A stretch of 40,854 nucleotides of DNA from Propionivibrio sp. (GTDB lineage Bacteria > Pseudomonadota > Gammaproteobacteria > Burkholderiales > Rhodocyclaceae). A program made the translations under genes and the position numbers. Under the pieces are notes generated by a model, which made no database searches, was not told the DNA's origin, and was given only the letters and a program-made list of their open reading frames with translations. Below, piece by piece: positions 8,405 through 16,248 of the stretch (position 1 is the first letter of the stretch; each line of letters starts with the position of its first letter). The DNA is taken from assembly GCA_029975435.1 (NCBI GenBank), contig JARKPC010000052.1, positions 1-40,854 on the forward strand. Direction: 5' to 3'.

Positions 8405-9433
8405 ATGAACAGGCTCCACGCTGCCGCTATCGCCTTGACCATTGCCGCGCTGCTAGCGGCAAACAACGCGGCCCACGCCGCGGATTACAAACCGGAGTAC
8501 CGTCTATCCACCGTCCTCGGGCCCGCCTTCACCTGGGGCAAGGCTGGCGAACGCTGGGCAGAACTGATCAAGCAGAAGACCGACGGACGCATCAATGTCA
8601 AGCTCTATCCCGGCACCAGTCTCGTTGGCGGCGATCAGACCCGGGAGTTTTCGGCCATCCGGCAGGGCGTCATCGACCTCGCCATCGGCTCGTCGATCAA
8701 CTGGTCGCCACAGGTCAAGCAGCTCAACCTGTTCTCGCTGCCATTCCTGACCCCCGATGCCAAAGGGCTGGACGCGTTGATCAAGGGGGACGTTGGCAAG
8801 GATATTTTTGCCATCCTGGAAAAACAGGGAGTCGTTCCCCTGGCCTACGGAGAAAACGGCTTCCGTGAAATTTCGAATTCCAAGCATCCGATCAAGTCAC
8901 CTGCCGATCTCAAGGGTCTGAAGATCCGCATCGTCGGGTCGCCCATCTTCATCGATTCCTTTACTGCGCTGGGTGCCAACCCGACGCAGATGAGCTGGGC
9001 AGACGCCCAGCCGGCCCTGGCCACCAAGGCAGTCGACGGGCAGGAGAACCCGCTGTCCGTGTTTAGTATCGCCAAGCTGCACACGCTCGGACAGAATCAA
9101 CTGTCCTTGTGGGGCTACATGGCCGATCCGCTGATCTTTGTCGTCAGCAAGCAAATCTGGAGTTCCTGGAGCGAGACAGACCGCAAGGCGGTGCGCGAAG
9201 CCGCCGAGCAGGCCGCCGCCGAGAACCTGGTCGCTGCGCGCAAGGGCATCAGCCCCGGTGACGATGCTCTGCTGCAAAGCATCGAGAAGAGCGGCGTAAC
9301 CATCACCCGCCTGACCCCCGAACAACGAAAAGCCTTCAAGGACGCAACCCGCCCGGTCTACGACAAATGGGCGGCCACCGTCGGCAAGGATCTGGTCAAG
9401 AAGGCGGAAACGGCGATCGCCAACGCCAAGTAA
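8405..9433 (+). CDS. TRAP transporter substrate-binding protein, DctP family
   Basis: Periplasmic binding protein of 342 residues. The N-terminus is a Sec signal peptide (hydrophobic core at about residues 6-24, likely cleavage after AHA at 23-25). DctP features include the GGDQTREFSAIRQGVIDLAIG segment and LKGLKIRIVGSP, whose arginine normally binds a ligand carboxylate. It is clearly different from the TakP-like protein next door, being shorter and Sec-exported rather than Tat-exported. The substrate is probably an organic carboxylate, but the sequence does not say which. A hairpin follows at 9462-9487, before the membrane subunits. Confidence 0.9.
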   Translation: MNRLHAAAIALTIAALLAANNAAHAADYKPEYRLSTVLGPAFTWGKAGERWAELIKQKTDGRINVKLYPGTSLVGGDQTREFSAIRQGVIDLAIGSSINWSPQVKQLNLFSLPFLTPDAKGLDALIKGDVGKDIFAILEKQGVVPLAYGENGFREISNSKHPIKSPADLKGLKIRIVGSPIFIDSFTALGANPTQMSWADAQPALATKAVDGQENPLSVFSIAKLHTLGQNQLSLWGYMADPLIFVVSKQIWSSWSETDRKAVREAAEQAAAENLVAARKGISPGDDALLQSIEKSGVTITRLTPEQRKAFKDATRPVYDKWAATVGKDLVKKAETAIANAK

Positions 9434-9461
9434 TCTCACTCGCCCAGCCAAGCCGTTCAGC

Positions 9462-9487
9462 GACGGCTACGCCAACCCGTAGCCGTC
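9462..9487 (+). promoter_or_regulatory. Intercistronic hairpin between dctP and dctQ
   Basis: A perfect 9-bp stem (gacggctac paired with gtagccgtc) with an 8-base loop lies in the 98-base gap after the dctP stop. A run of five T follows at 9495-9499, spaced from the stem. It could act as a partial terminator or protect the 3' end of the upstream message. Both would give more binding protein than membrane subunits. Confidence 0.6.
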
Positions 9488-9531
9488 CAGTCTCCTTTTT
9501 GAACTCATCCCGCCTGACAACAAAGCTGTTC

Positions 9532-10008
9532 ATGGACACTCCCGGCAAAAAAAGCCCGGCCAGGCTCGAACGGGCCCTCGCCGCCGGCTGCATGGCTCTG
9601 CTGTGCATCATCACGTTCTCCAACGTTCTGGTGCGCTACCTGACCAACATCTCCTTCGCCTTCACTGAGGAAATATCGGTTTTCCTGCTTCTGGGCCTTA
9701 CGCTCCTGGGCTCGGTCAGTGCCTTCGCGGAAGGTCGGCACGTACGCATCACTCTGTTGGTAGACAAGTTGCCGAATGCCGGCAAGGCCATCTGTTCGAG
9801 CCTGGAATGGGCAGCCAACGTTGCGATGTTCACCTTGCTCGCCTGGACCGGATGCCGCATGGCAGTGGACGATTTCGAGTTCGAGGTCACATCTCCGGGA
9901 CTCGGCCTGCCACAGTGGTTGTACACCGCCTGGCTGCCGCTGCTTTCGGCCGTGATCGTCTTGCGCCTGTTTCTATTCCTGATCGCCCGACGGAGAAAGA
10001 CAGCATGA
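9532..10008 (+). CDS. TRAP transporter small membrane subunit (DctQ)
   Basis: Small permease subunit of 158 residues with four hydrophobic helices, beginning after a short Lys/Arg-rich cytosolic segment. Typical DctQ features are NVLVRYLTNISFAFTEEISVFLLLGLTLLG and the AEGRHVRITLLVDKLP loop. The ATG at 9532 has no obvious ribosome binding site, and a TTG at 9499 in frame is an alternative. A reading frame extending back to 9367 would overlap dctP and is unlikely. The stop overlaps the start of the large subunit at ATGA (10005-10008). It belongs to the 8405-11297 operon and works with that operon's P and M subunits. Confidence 0.85.
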   Translation: MDTPGKKSPARLERALAAGCMALLCIITFSNVLVRYLTNISFAFTEEISVFLLLGLTLLGSVSAFAEGRHVRITLLVDKLPNAGKAICSSLEWAANVAMFTLLAWTGCRMAVDDFEFEVTSPGLGLPQWLYTAWLPLLSAVIVLRLFLFLIARRRKTA

Positions 10009-11297
10009 ACATGCTGTTATTTGCCACCTTTTTCGTCCTGATGTTCTCCGGCGTTCCACTCGGCGTCGCCATGGGGTTGTCGGCCAGCGCCATCGTTTTC
10101 CTGGCGGACCTGGGCATCATGTCAGTCCCCACCAGCGTCTATACCGGCATCGCCAAGTACCCGCTGCTGGCGATTCCGGTGTTTGTGCTGGCCGGCATGG
10201 TTTTCGAACGTTCCGGAGTAGCGTTGCGGCTGGTCCGCTTCGCCATTGCTATCGTCGGAGAAAGACGAGGCGGGCTGGCCCTGGCAGCCATCCTGGTGTG
10301 CATGGTGCTTGGCGGAATTTCCGGCTCCGGCCCGGCGGACGCGGCCGCTGTTGCCACGGTAATGATTCCCGGCATGGTCCGCGCCGGTTATCCGGCGGCA
10401 TTTTCCGCGAGCGTGATAGCCGCTGCAGGCTCGACGGCGATCCTCATCCCGCCGTCGATTGCCTTCATCCTCTACAGCGTGCTGGTCCCCGACGCATCGG
10501 TTCCGGCTCTGTTCGCGGCAGGAATGGTGCCGGGCATGCTGGCCGGTGTTGCGCTGATGGCGCCGGTCATCTGGCTTTCCATAAAACACGGTTTCGGCGA
10601 GGAAAGCGCCGGAACCGATATCCCCAAAGCAGGTTTCTGGCAGACGTTCAAGGAGGCCATCTGGGGATTGTTGGCCCCGGTGCTGATCCTTGGCGGAATG
10701 CGCTCCGGCGCGTTCACCCCGACCGAAGCGGCCGTCGTCGCGGTTTTCTACGGACTATTCGTTGGCCTGGTCGTCTATCGCACACTCGACTCGCGCTCGA
10801 TTTTCGAAGTTCTGGTCGAATCCGCGGAAGTGTCGGGCGTTATCCTGCTGATCATCGCGCTCGCCAGCGTGTTTGCGTGGGCGGGAAGCACGCTGGGCGC
10901 TTTCGAAGCACTGGGTTCGGTCTTGATCGGGATCTCTGCCAACGAAACCATTGTGCTGCTGGCAGTGACACTGTTGCTGCTGATCGCCGGCATGTTCCTC
11001 GACGCCGTGTCCATCCTGTTCATCTTCGTTCCATTCTTGCTGCCGGTCATCCTGCATTTCAAATGGGATCCGGTATGGTTCGGCATCATCCTGGCAATGA
11101 ACATGGCCATCGGCCAATTTACGCCACCGATGGCCATCAACCTGATGGTCACCAGCCGCATCGCGGGAACCAGCATCGAGAAGACGGTTCCCTGGGTGCT
11201 ATGGATGGTCGCGGCGATGATCGCGGCCCTCCTCCTGGTAACGTTCATCCCGGAGCTGGCACTGGCCCTTCCGCGCTCGCTGGGCTACCTGAACTAG
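10005..11297 (+). CDS. TRAP transporter large membrane subunit (DctM)
   Basis: Large permease subunit of 430 residues. Diagnostic DctM stretches include the N-terminal FSGVPLGVAMGLSA, GGISGSGPADAAAVATVMIP, STAILIPPSIAFILYSV, FTPTEAAVVAVFYG and GQFTPPMAINLMV near the C-terminus. It is the shorter, classical DctM form without the acidic tail of the other TRAP large subunit in this window. A GGAGA ribosome binding site lies just upstream of the start, inside dctQ. The stop is only 10 bases from the stop of convergent pmbA, and I see no terminator hairpin in the gap. Confidence 0.93.
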   Translation: MNMLLFATFFVLMFSGVPLGVAMGLSASAIVFLADLGIMSVPTSVYTGIAKYPLLAIPVFVLAGMVFERSGVALRLVRFAIAIVGERRGGLALAAILVCMVLGGISGSGPADAAAVATVMIPGMVRAGYPAAFSASVIAAAGSTAILIPPSIAFILYSVLVPDASVPALFAAGMVPGMLAGVALMAPVIWLSIKHGFGEESAGTDIPKAGFWQTFKEAIWGLLAPVLILGGMRSGAFTPTEAAVVAVFYGLFVGLVVYRTLDSRSIFEVLVESAEVSGVILLIIALASVFAWAGSTLGAFEALGSVLIGISANETIVLLAVTLLLLIAGMFLDAVSILFIFVPFLLPVILHFKWDPVWFGIILAMNMAIGQFTPPMAINLMVTSRIAGTSIEKTVPWVLWMVAAMIAALLLVTFIPELALALPRSLGYLN

Positions 11298-11307
11298 GTC
11301 GCCAGCC

Positions 11308-12681
11308 TCAACCTCCGGCGACTTTCATTTCCGACAGCAGGATCGAGCCGACCTGCCGGGAGCCGCGTACGGCCACGTCATTGCCCACATCGACAATATT
11401 CAGGAACATGTCACGCAGATTGCCGGCAATGGTGATTTCCTCGACCGCGTGCTGGATCTCGCCCCCCTCCACCCAATAACCGGCCGCACCCCGGGAATAA
11501 TCACCGGTCACGTAATTGACGCCCTGCCCGAGCAGTTCGGTGACCAGCAGCCCCCGGCCCATTTTTTTCAGCAACCCGCGGAAATCGTGCCGCCCCGAAT
11601 GGACGACCAGGTTATGGCAGCCGCCGGCGTTGCCAGTCGGGGCCATGCCGAGCTTGCGCGCGGTGTAGGCACTCAGGAAGTATCCCTGCAGCACGCCGCT
11701 CTCCACCAACTCGCGGTCGCGAGTCGCCACGCCGTCGTTGTCGAACATGCTGCTCGCCAGCGCCCCCGGCAGATGCGGACGCTCGCTGATGCGCATGCTC
11801 GCCGGAAAAATGCGTCGGCCAAGACAATCCATCAGGAAGGAAGTCTTGCGGTACAGGCTGCCGCCGCTCGCGGCGTGGGCAAAATTGCCGATCAGCGAGG
11901 CAGCGAGGGGCGCCTCGAACAACACCGGAACCTTGCAGGTTCTGATTTTGCGAGAGCCGAGACGAGACAGCGCCCGGCGCGCCGCGTAGTCGCCAATGGC
12001 TTCGGGCGAAGCAATTTGCCGCGGGTCGCGCGACGTCGAGTACCAATCGTCGCGTTGCATGTTCTCGTCCTTCCCGGCGATGACCGAGCAAGACAGGTAG
12101 TGCCGCGATGTCGGATAGCCGCCCATGAACCCGAGGCTGTTGGCCGAAATGAAATGGCCTTCCTGGATCGACACCGAGGCACCTTCGGAGTTCGTCACCT
12201 GCGGGCTGACATCGAAGGCGGCCTGCTCGCACCGCCTGGCCAGATCGGCCGCCCCATCCACCGACAACTGCCATGGGTGATACAGATCCAGATCGGCAAA
12301 CCCCTGCTCGCGCGTAGCCAGCAGGTTGGAGTCCGGCAGGCCGGCACAGTCGTCTTCCGCAGTAAAGCGGGCAATGTTGAGCGCGGCCTCGACCGTTTCA
12401 CGCAGCGCCGCCGCCGAGAAATCGGACGTGCTGGCATGCCCCTTGCGCTGACCGATATAGACGGTGACTCCGATTCCTTTGTCACGGTTGTACTCAATGG
12501 TTTCCACCTCGCCGCAACGCACCGTGACGGATTGTCCGAACCCCTCCGAGACGTCGGTCTCGCAATCGCTTGCGCCGAGTTTTCGCGCATGATCGAGAAC
12601 ATCCTGAGCATAGTTGCGCAGCGCATCGAGGGAGTGGCTGAACCTCGCCTCAGGGGAAATCGGAACGGTTTTGCGTGACAT
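11308..12681 (-). CDS. pmbA: Metalloprotease-like protein PmbA/TldE
   Basis: Cytosolic protein of 457 residues, the usual length for PmbA (TldE). With TldD it forms a protease involved in microcin B17 maturation and CcdA degradation in E. coli. In characterised pairs TldD carries the metal site and TldE is the partner, and no HExxH motif is seen here. Conserved segments are VTVRCGEVETIEYNRDKGIGV near residue 50, SSMFDNDGVATRDRELVESGVLQGYFLSAYTARKLG, TGNAGG, and GNLRDMFLNIVDVGND near the C-terminus. tldD is not in the window. It is divergent from darP, a pairing common in beta- and gammaproteobacteria. Confidence 0.93.
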   Translation of the reverse strand: MSRKTVPISPEARFSHSLDALRNYAQDVLDHARKLGASDCETDVSEGFGQSVTVRCGEVETIEYNRDKGIGVTVYIGQRKGHASTSDFSAAALRETVEAALNIARFTAEDDCAGLPDSNLLATREQGFADLDLYHPWQLSVDGAADLARRCEQAAFDVSPQVTNSEGASVSIQEGHFISANSLGFMGGYPTSRHYLSCSVIAGKDENMQRDDWYSTSRDPRQIASPEAIGDYAARRALSRLGSRKIRTCKVPVLFEAPLAASLIGNFAHAASGGSLYRKTSFLMDCLGRRIFPASMRISERPHLPGALASSMFDNDGVATRDRELVESGVLQGYFLSAYTARKLGMAPTGNAGGCHNLVVHSGRHDFRGLLKKMGRGLLVTELLGQGVNYVTGDYSRGAAGYWVEGGEIQHAVEEITIAGNLRDMFLNIVDVGNDVAVRGSRQVGSILLSEMKVAGG

Positions 12682-12706
12682 GGATATCGGAGCCGGTTAC
12701 GAAACC

Positions 12707-12717
12707 GCTATCATAGC
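12707..12717. promoter_or_regulatory. Palindromic -10 region between pmbA and darP
   Basis: GCTATCATAGC is a perfect palindrome around one central base in the 70-base divergent gap. It offers TATCAT on the plus strand and TATGAT on the minus strand, both good -10 hexamers. It may therefore serve overlapping divergent promoters. No strong -35 boxes are visible. Confidence 0.3.
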
Positions 12718-12751
12718 AGCCTCGACCAACCACCCGCCCCCGCCCACCCGC

Positions 12752-13255
12752 ATGAACAGTTCAGAAGACGACGGCCTCCCTCTCTCCAAGACCCAACGCA
12801 AGCACGCGATGGCGGAATTGCAATCGCTTGGCGAGGAATTGGTGGCGCTTCCCGCGGACCGCGTGCGGAAGCTGGACATCCCGGATGACTTGCGCGAAGC
12901 CGTTGCCACGGCACAACGCATGCCGCGCCAGGATGAGGCCAAGCGCCGGCAGATGCAGTACATCGGCCGGCTGATGCGCAAAGTGGAAATTGAACCGATC
13001 CGTACCGCGCTGGCCGACGCCCGCGGCGAATCGGCCAGCGAGACCGCACGACTGCACCGACTGGAACGGCTGCGCAACGAATTGCTGGCGGATGAAAAGA
13101 TCCTGCAGGAAATCGCCACACTCTACCCGGCCATCGACCTGCAGCATCTGCGTTCGCTACGCCGGGCAGCTTTGAAGGAACAGGAGCAGAACAGGCCGCC
13201 GCGGAATTTCCGGGCGATTTTCCAGTTGCTGAAAGAGGCCGACCAGCAAGCCTGA
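12752..13255 (+). CDS. darP: Ribosome biogenesis factor DarP (YjgA, DUF615)
   Basis: Highly charged, all-helical protein of 167 residues. The family (YjgA, renamed DarP in E. coli) associates with late 50S assembly intermediates. Recognisable stretches are LSKTQRKHAMAELQSLGEELVALP near the N-terminus, the RQMQYIGRLMRK motif around residue 67, and HRLERLRNELL. The start at 12752 gives the family N-terminus; the frame continues upstream into pmbA but without similarity. It is divergent from pmbA. Its stop is 3 bases from the stop of the convergent PilZ-like gene. Confidence 0.9.
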   Translation: MNSSEDDGLPLSKTQRKHAMAELQSLGEELVALPADRVRKLDIPDDLREAVATAQRMPRQDEAKRRQMQYIGRLMRKVEIEPIRTALADARGESASETARLHRLERLRNELLADEKILQEIATLYPAIDLQHLRSLRRAALKEQEQNRPPRNFRAIFQLLKEADQQA

Positions 13256-13258
13256 AGA

Positions 13259-14782
13259 TCAGGCGAGTACCTGTTCCCGGTAGCGGCCAATCTCGAAGTC
13301 GCCACCGGTTTCTTCAAGCTCCGCCGGCGTCAGCAGGTATCGGTGCTCCGCCTGGACGAATTCTAGGCTTTCGCGCACGTCGAAACTCCCCAACGGCAGC
13401 ACCAGCCTGATTTCCCCGTGGGCGTTCTCCTCGCGCAGCCGGATGCCCGGAATGGCGTCCGCCGCCGAAAACCCCGACGTCCGCGGGTGAAGCTCGATGC
13501 TTTGCGCGTTCCTGGAAAGCGTCTGGATGCCGATACTGGCACTCGCGTCAGGCGTTACGCTGTAGCGCCTGACCATCCCCAGAACCCAGTTGTCGCCTCC
13601 TTCCGGCTGGATACACAGGAGGACACCGATTTTCAGCCAGTCGCCGATACTCTCGGCCCCCGCGCAGAACCCGCCAAGACTGACGTTCTCGACAACCCAG
13701 CTTTCCGCCGAACGTTCGATTCCCAGGCGGGCGACATTGCCGGCAAAGACCGTCAGGCAATCGTCAAACCCGTGCAGCACGGAAATGCGGGTCTTTACGG
13801 CGTGGCGGACGTGCTCCCGCTGCGGAGGCTTGGGTGCCCAGTACAAGGACAAATGCTGCAGCACCTTGAGTACCGTCGCCGTCGGATATTCGCCACCAAG
13901 ATTCATGTCTGCCGGAACCGACCCGCGTTCGACCGCGTGCAGCAAGTCGTTCAACGCCTGCGGCACCGTGCCGGGAAGGAAAAAGCGCAGGGAGGCCGAC
14001 ACTTGCGCCGGCGGCCGCGCCAGCCTCGTCGGCGGCGAACCGGCCGCCGCATCGACCCAATAGACGCTCCCCGGCAGACACGTACTGGCGAAGACGAATC
14101 CGGGCAGGAAATGCGCAATCAGCCGGTCCGCCAGTTCGATCTCGATCGGCAACAGGGTACCCATCGACGACGAGGCCCGAACCAGCACTTGCAGATATTG
14201 CTGCGCAACACTGGTCATCCCCATCGTACCCGGATAGATCTGTACCGGTTTCTGGGCAAACCCATCCGCCTCGGCAACCAGATAAGGACGCCCGATCCCC
14301 AGCCACAGATCCTCGCCAATTGCTCCGTAACGGTACTCGATCCATTTGAGCTGGCTCGAACGCGCCGCCAGCAGGCGGGTTGCGGCAAGCGGCAAATCGT
14401 CCTTGAAAGCCTCGCTGCCCTTGTCCTTGGGATTCCGGCGGTAACGCTCGACACAGCGGGCGTACAGCCCGGAAACCTCGCCCCAATAGTTGAAACAGGC
14501 CGTCCACAAACGCCGCTCGTCAGTTTTCGACAATCTGGCCGGCTGCAAATAGTCCCGCGTCAGACGACGCAAAGGTTGTTGCGCGGCCTCGTCAAGGCGG
14601 ATCACCACATCGAACAGCTGGTCGAGACGAAAATCGTCGGCCAGCCGCAGGGACTCGAACCAGCCGTAGATCTCGTCAATCGCCTTGAATGCATCGAGAG
14701 GCAGGTCGGCGACAACGCGCTTCAATTCCTTGGCATCCCCAAGAGGGTGGTCGGGGCGCGACGAAAAGAGATTGAGGATCAT
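13259..14782 (-). CDS. Conserved hypothetical protein with possible C-terminal PilZ-like domain
   Basis: Soluble protein of 507 residues. The N-terminal two thirds are helical and I do not recognise them. The C-terminal part contains NVSLGG at 366-371, which fits the NxSxxG motif of PilZ c-di-GMP receptors. It is preceded about 40 residues earlier by an Arg cluster (R322, R326, R332) that could supply the RxxxR motif, and is followed by beta-rich sequence. The spacing is longer than usual, so PilZ is a suggestion only. The frame extends upstream to 14953, but MILNLFSS at 14782 is the more plausible start. It is divergent from thyA across 169 bases and convergent with darP. A PAS-GGDEF protein is encoded elsewhere in the window but not adjacent. 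Confidence 0.65.
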   Translation of the reverse strand: MILNLFSSRPDHPLGDAKELKRVVADLPLDAFKAIDEIYGWFESLRLADDFRLDQLFDVVIRLDEAAQQPLRRLTRDYLQPARLSKTDERRLWTACFNYWGEVSGLYARCVERYRRNPKDKGSEAFKDDLPLAATRLLAARSSQLKWIEYRYGAIGEDLWLGIGRPYLVAEADGFAQKPVQIYPGTMGMTSVAQQYLQVLVRASSSMGTLLPIEIELADRLIAHFLPGFVFASTCLPGSVYWVDAAAGSPPTRLARPPAQVSASLRFFLPGTVPQALNDLLHAVERGSVPADMNLGGEYPTATVLKVLQHLSLYWAPKPPQREHVRHAVKTRISVLHGFDDCLTVFAGNVARLGIERSAESWVVENVSLGGFCAGAESIGDWLKIGVLLCIQPEGGDNWVLGMVRRYSVTPDASASIGIQTLSRNAQSIELHPRTSGFSAADAIPGIRLREENAHGEIRLVLPLGSFDVRESLEFVQAEHRYLLTPAELEETGGDFEIGRYREQVLA

Positions 14783-14951
14783 GGAACCGCGTTCTGCCGA
14801 ACAAGTGAGCCGGCCGTCAGGAACAACAAAAAGATGAATGGGTATTCCGGGAGTATAAGACGATTGCCGGAAGCTGCAAACGGGAGAGATCGTCAAAAGA
14901 GCGAGAGGCAATCCATTACAATGCGGTTTCCGGCCATTTGTGCTTACGCCC

Positions 14952-15746
14952 ATGAAACCTTATCTTGACCTGATGCGCCATGTCTTCGAGCACGGCACCC
15001 AAAAATCCGACCGGACCGGCACCGGCACCCGCTCGGTGTTCGGCTGGCAGATGCGCTTCGATCTCGCCGCCGGTTTCCCGTTGCTGACCACCAAGAAGCT
15101 GCACCTGCGCTCGATCATCCATGAGTTGCTATGGTTCCTGCAGGGCGACACCAACATCCGGTACCTCAAGGAAAACGGCGTGCGAATCTGGGACGAATGG
15201 GCCGACGCCGACGGCAACCTCGGCCCGGTCTACGGCCACCAGTGGCGACACTGGAAAACGCCGGACGGGCGCGAAATCGACCAGATTACGCAACTTGTCG
15301 ACGGCCTTAAGAAGAACCCGGATTCGCGCCGGCATATCGTCACGGCGTGGAATCCTTCCGACGTTGACCGCATGGCGCTTCCGCCGTGTCATGCGCTGTT
15401 CCAGTTCTACGTCGCCGACGGCCGCCTTTCGTGCCAGCTCTACCAGCGCAGCGCCGACATCTTCCTCGGCGTGCCGTTCAACATCGCCTCCTATGCCCTG
15501 CTGACCATGATGGTGGCGCAGGTGTGCGGTTACCGTCCTGGCGACTTCGTGCACACTTTCGGCGACGCGCACCTTTACAGCAACCACTCCGAGCAGGTGC
15601 AACTGCAGCTCACGCGCGAACCGCGCGCGCTACCGACGATGCGCATCAACCCCGAGGTGAAGGACGTCTTCGCCTTCCGCTTCGAGGACTTCACGCTCGA
15701 AGGCTACGATCCACACCCACATATCTCGGCGCCAGTGGCGGTGTAG
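14952..15746 (+). CDS. thyA: Thymidylate synthase
   Basis: Converts dUMP and methylene-tetrahydrofolate to dTMP and dihydrofolate. At 264 residues it has the same length as E. coli ThyA. The catalytic cysteine is C146 in PPCHALFQF, identical in number to E. coli. Other conserved stretches are [42 protein letters not shown] and [13 protein letters not shown] at the C-terminus. A GTG at 14940 is in frame, but [11 protein letters not shown] at 14952 matches the family. folA follows after 7 bases, so the dihydrofolate product and the enzyme that recycles it are made together. A TACAAT -10-like hexamer lies at 14917-14922 without a clear -35. Confidence 0.98.
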   Translation: MKPYLDLMRHVFEHGTQKSDRTGTGTRSVFGWQMRFDLAAGFPLLTTKKLHLRSIIHELLWFLQGDTNIRYLKENGVRIWDEWADADGNLGPVYGHQWRHWKTPDGREIDQITQLVDGLKKNPDSRRHIVTAWNPSDVDRMALPPCHALFQFYVADGRLSCQLYQRSADIFLGVPFNIASYALLTMMVAQVCGYRPGDFVHTFGDAHLYSNHSEQVQLQLTREPRALPTMRINPEVKDVFAFRFEDFTLEGYDPHPHISAPVAV

Positions 15747-15753
15747 CAACTCC

Positions 15754-16248
15754 ATGCTTTCACTGATCGCCGCCGTCGCCCGCAACGGGGTCATCGGCAA
15801 GGATAACCAGTTGCTCTGGCACCTGCCGGGCGACATGCGCCACTTTCGCGAAACGACGCGCGGCAAGCCGGTAATCATGGGACGCAGGACCTGGGAATCG
15901 CTGCCCGAAAAGTTCCGCCCGCTGCCCGGACGCCTGAACGTAGTGGTCAGCCGCGACCCGCGCTACGCAGCACCCGGCGCCACGCTTGCCGGGTCGCTCG
16001 AGGACGCCATCGAAATCGCAGGCAGCGCCGAAGAGACCTTCGTCATCGGCGGCGCCGAACTCTACCGGCAGGCGCTGCCGTTCGCCAACCGCCTATACCT
16101 CACCGAGATCGCCGCCGATTTCGGCGGCGATACGTGGTTCCCGGAAATCCATCCGGAGGACTGGCGGGAAACATCGCGCAGCCAGCCCGTGGAAGAAGCC
16201 GGGCTGGTTTACACGTTCGCGCTCTATCAGCGCACGCAGTCGACGTAG
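15754..16248 (+). CDS. folA: Dihydrofolate reductase
   Basis: NADPH-dependent reductase of 164 residues regenerating tetrahydrofolate after the ThyA reaction. Family landmarks are LIAAVARNGVIGKDNQLLWHLPGDM at the N-terminus (Trp of the Met20-loop region, Asp of the substrate site in this segment), VIMGRRTWES, LPGRLNVVVSR, and TFVIGGAELY with the GG of the cofactor site. It lies 7 bases after thyA in a two-gene operon. Its last 22 bases overlap the end of the convergent decarboxylase gene on the other strand. Confidence 0.97.
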   Translation: MLSLIAAVARNGVIGKDNQLLWHLPGDMRHFRETTRGKPVIMGRRTWESLPEKFRPLPGRLNVVVSRDPRYAAPGATLAGSLEDAIEIAGSAEETFVIGGAELYRQALPFANRLYLTEIAADFGGDTWFPEIHPEDWRETSRSQPVEEAGLVYTFALYQRTQST

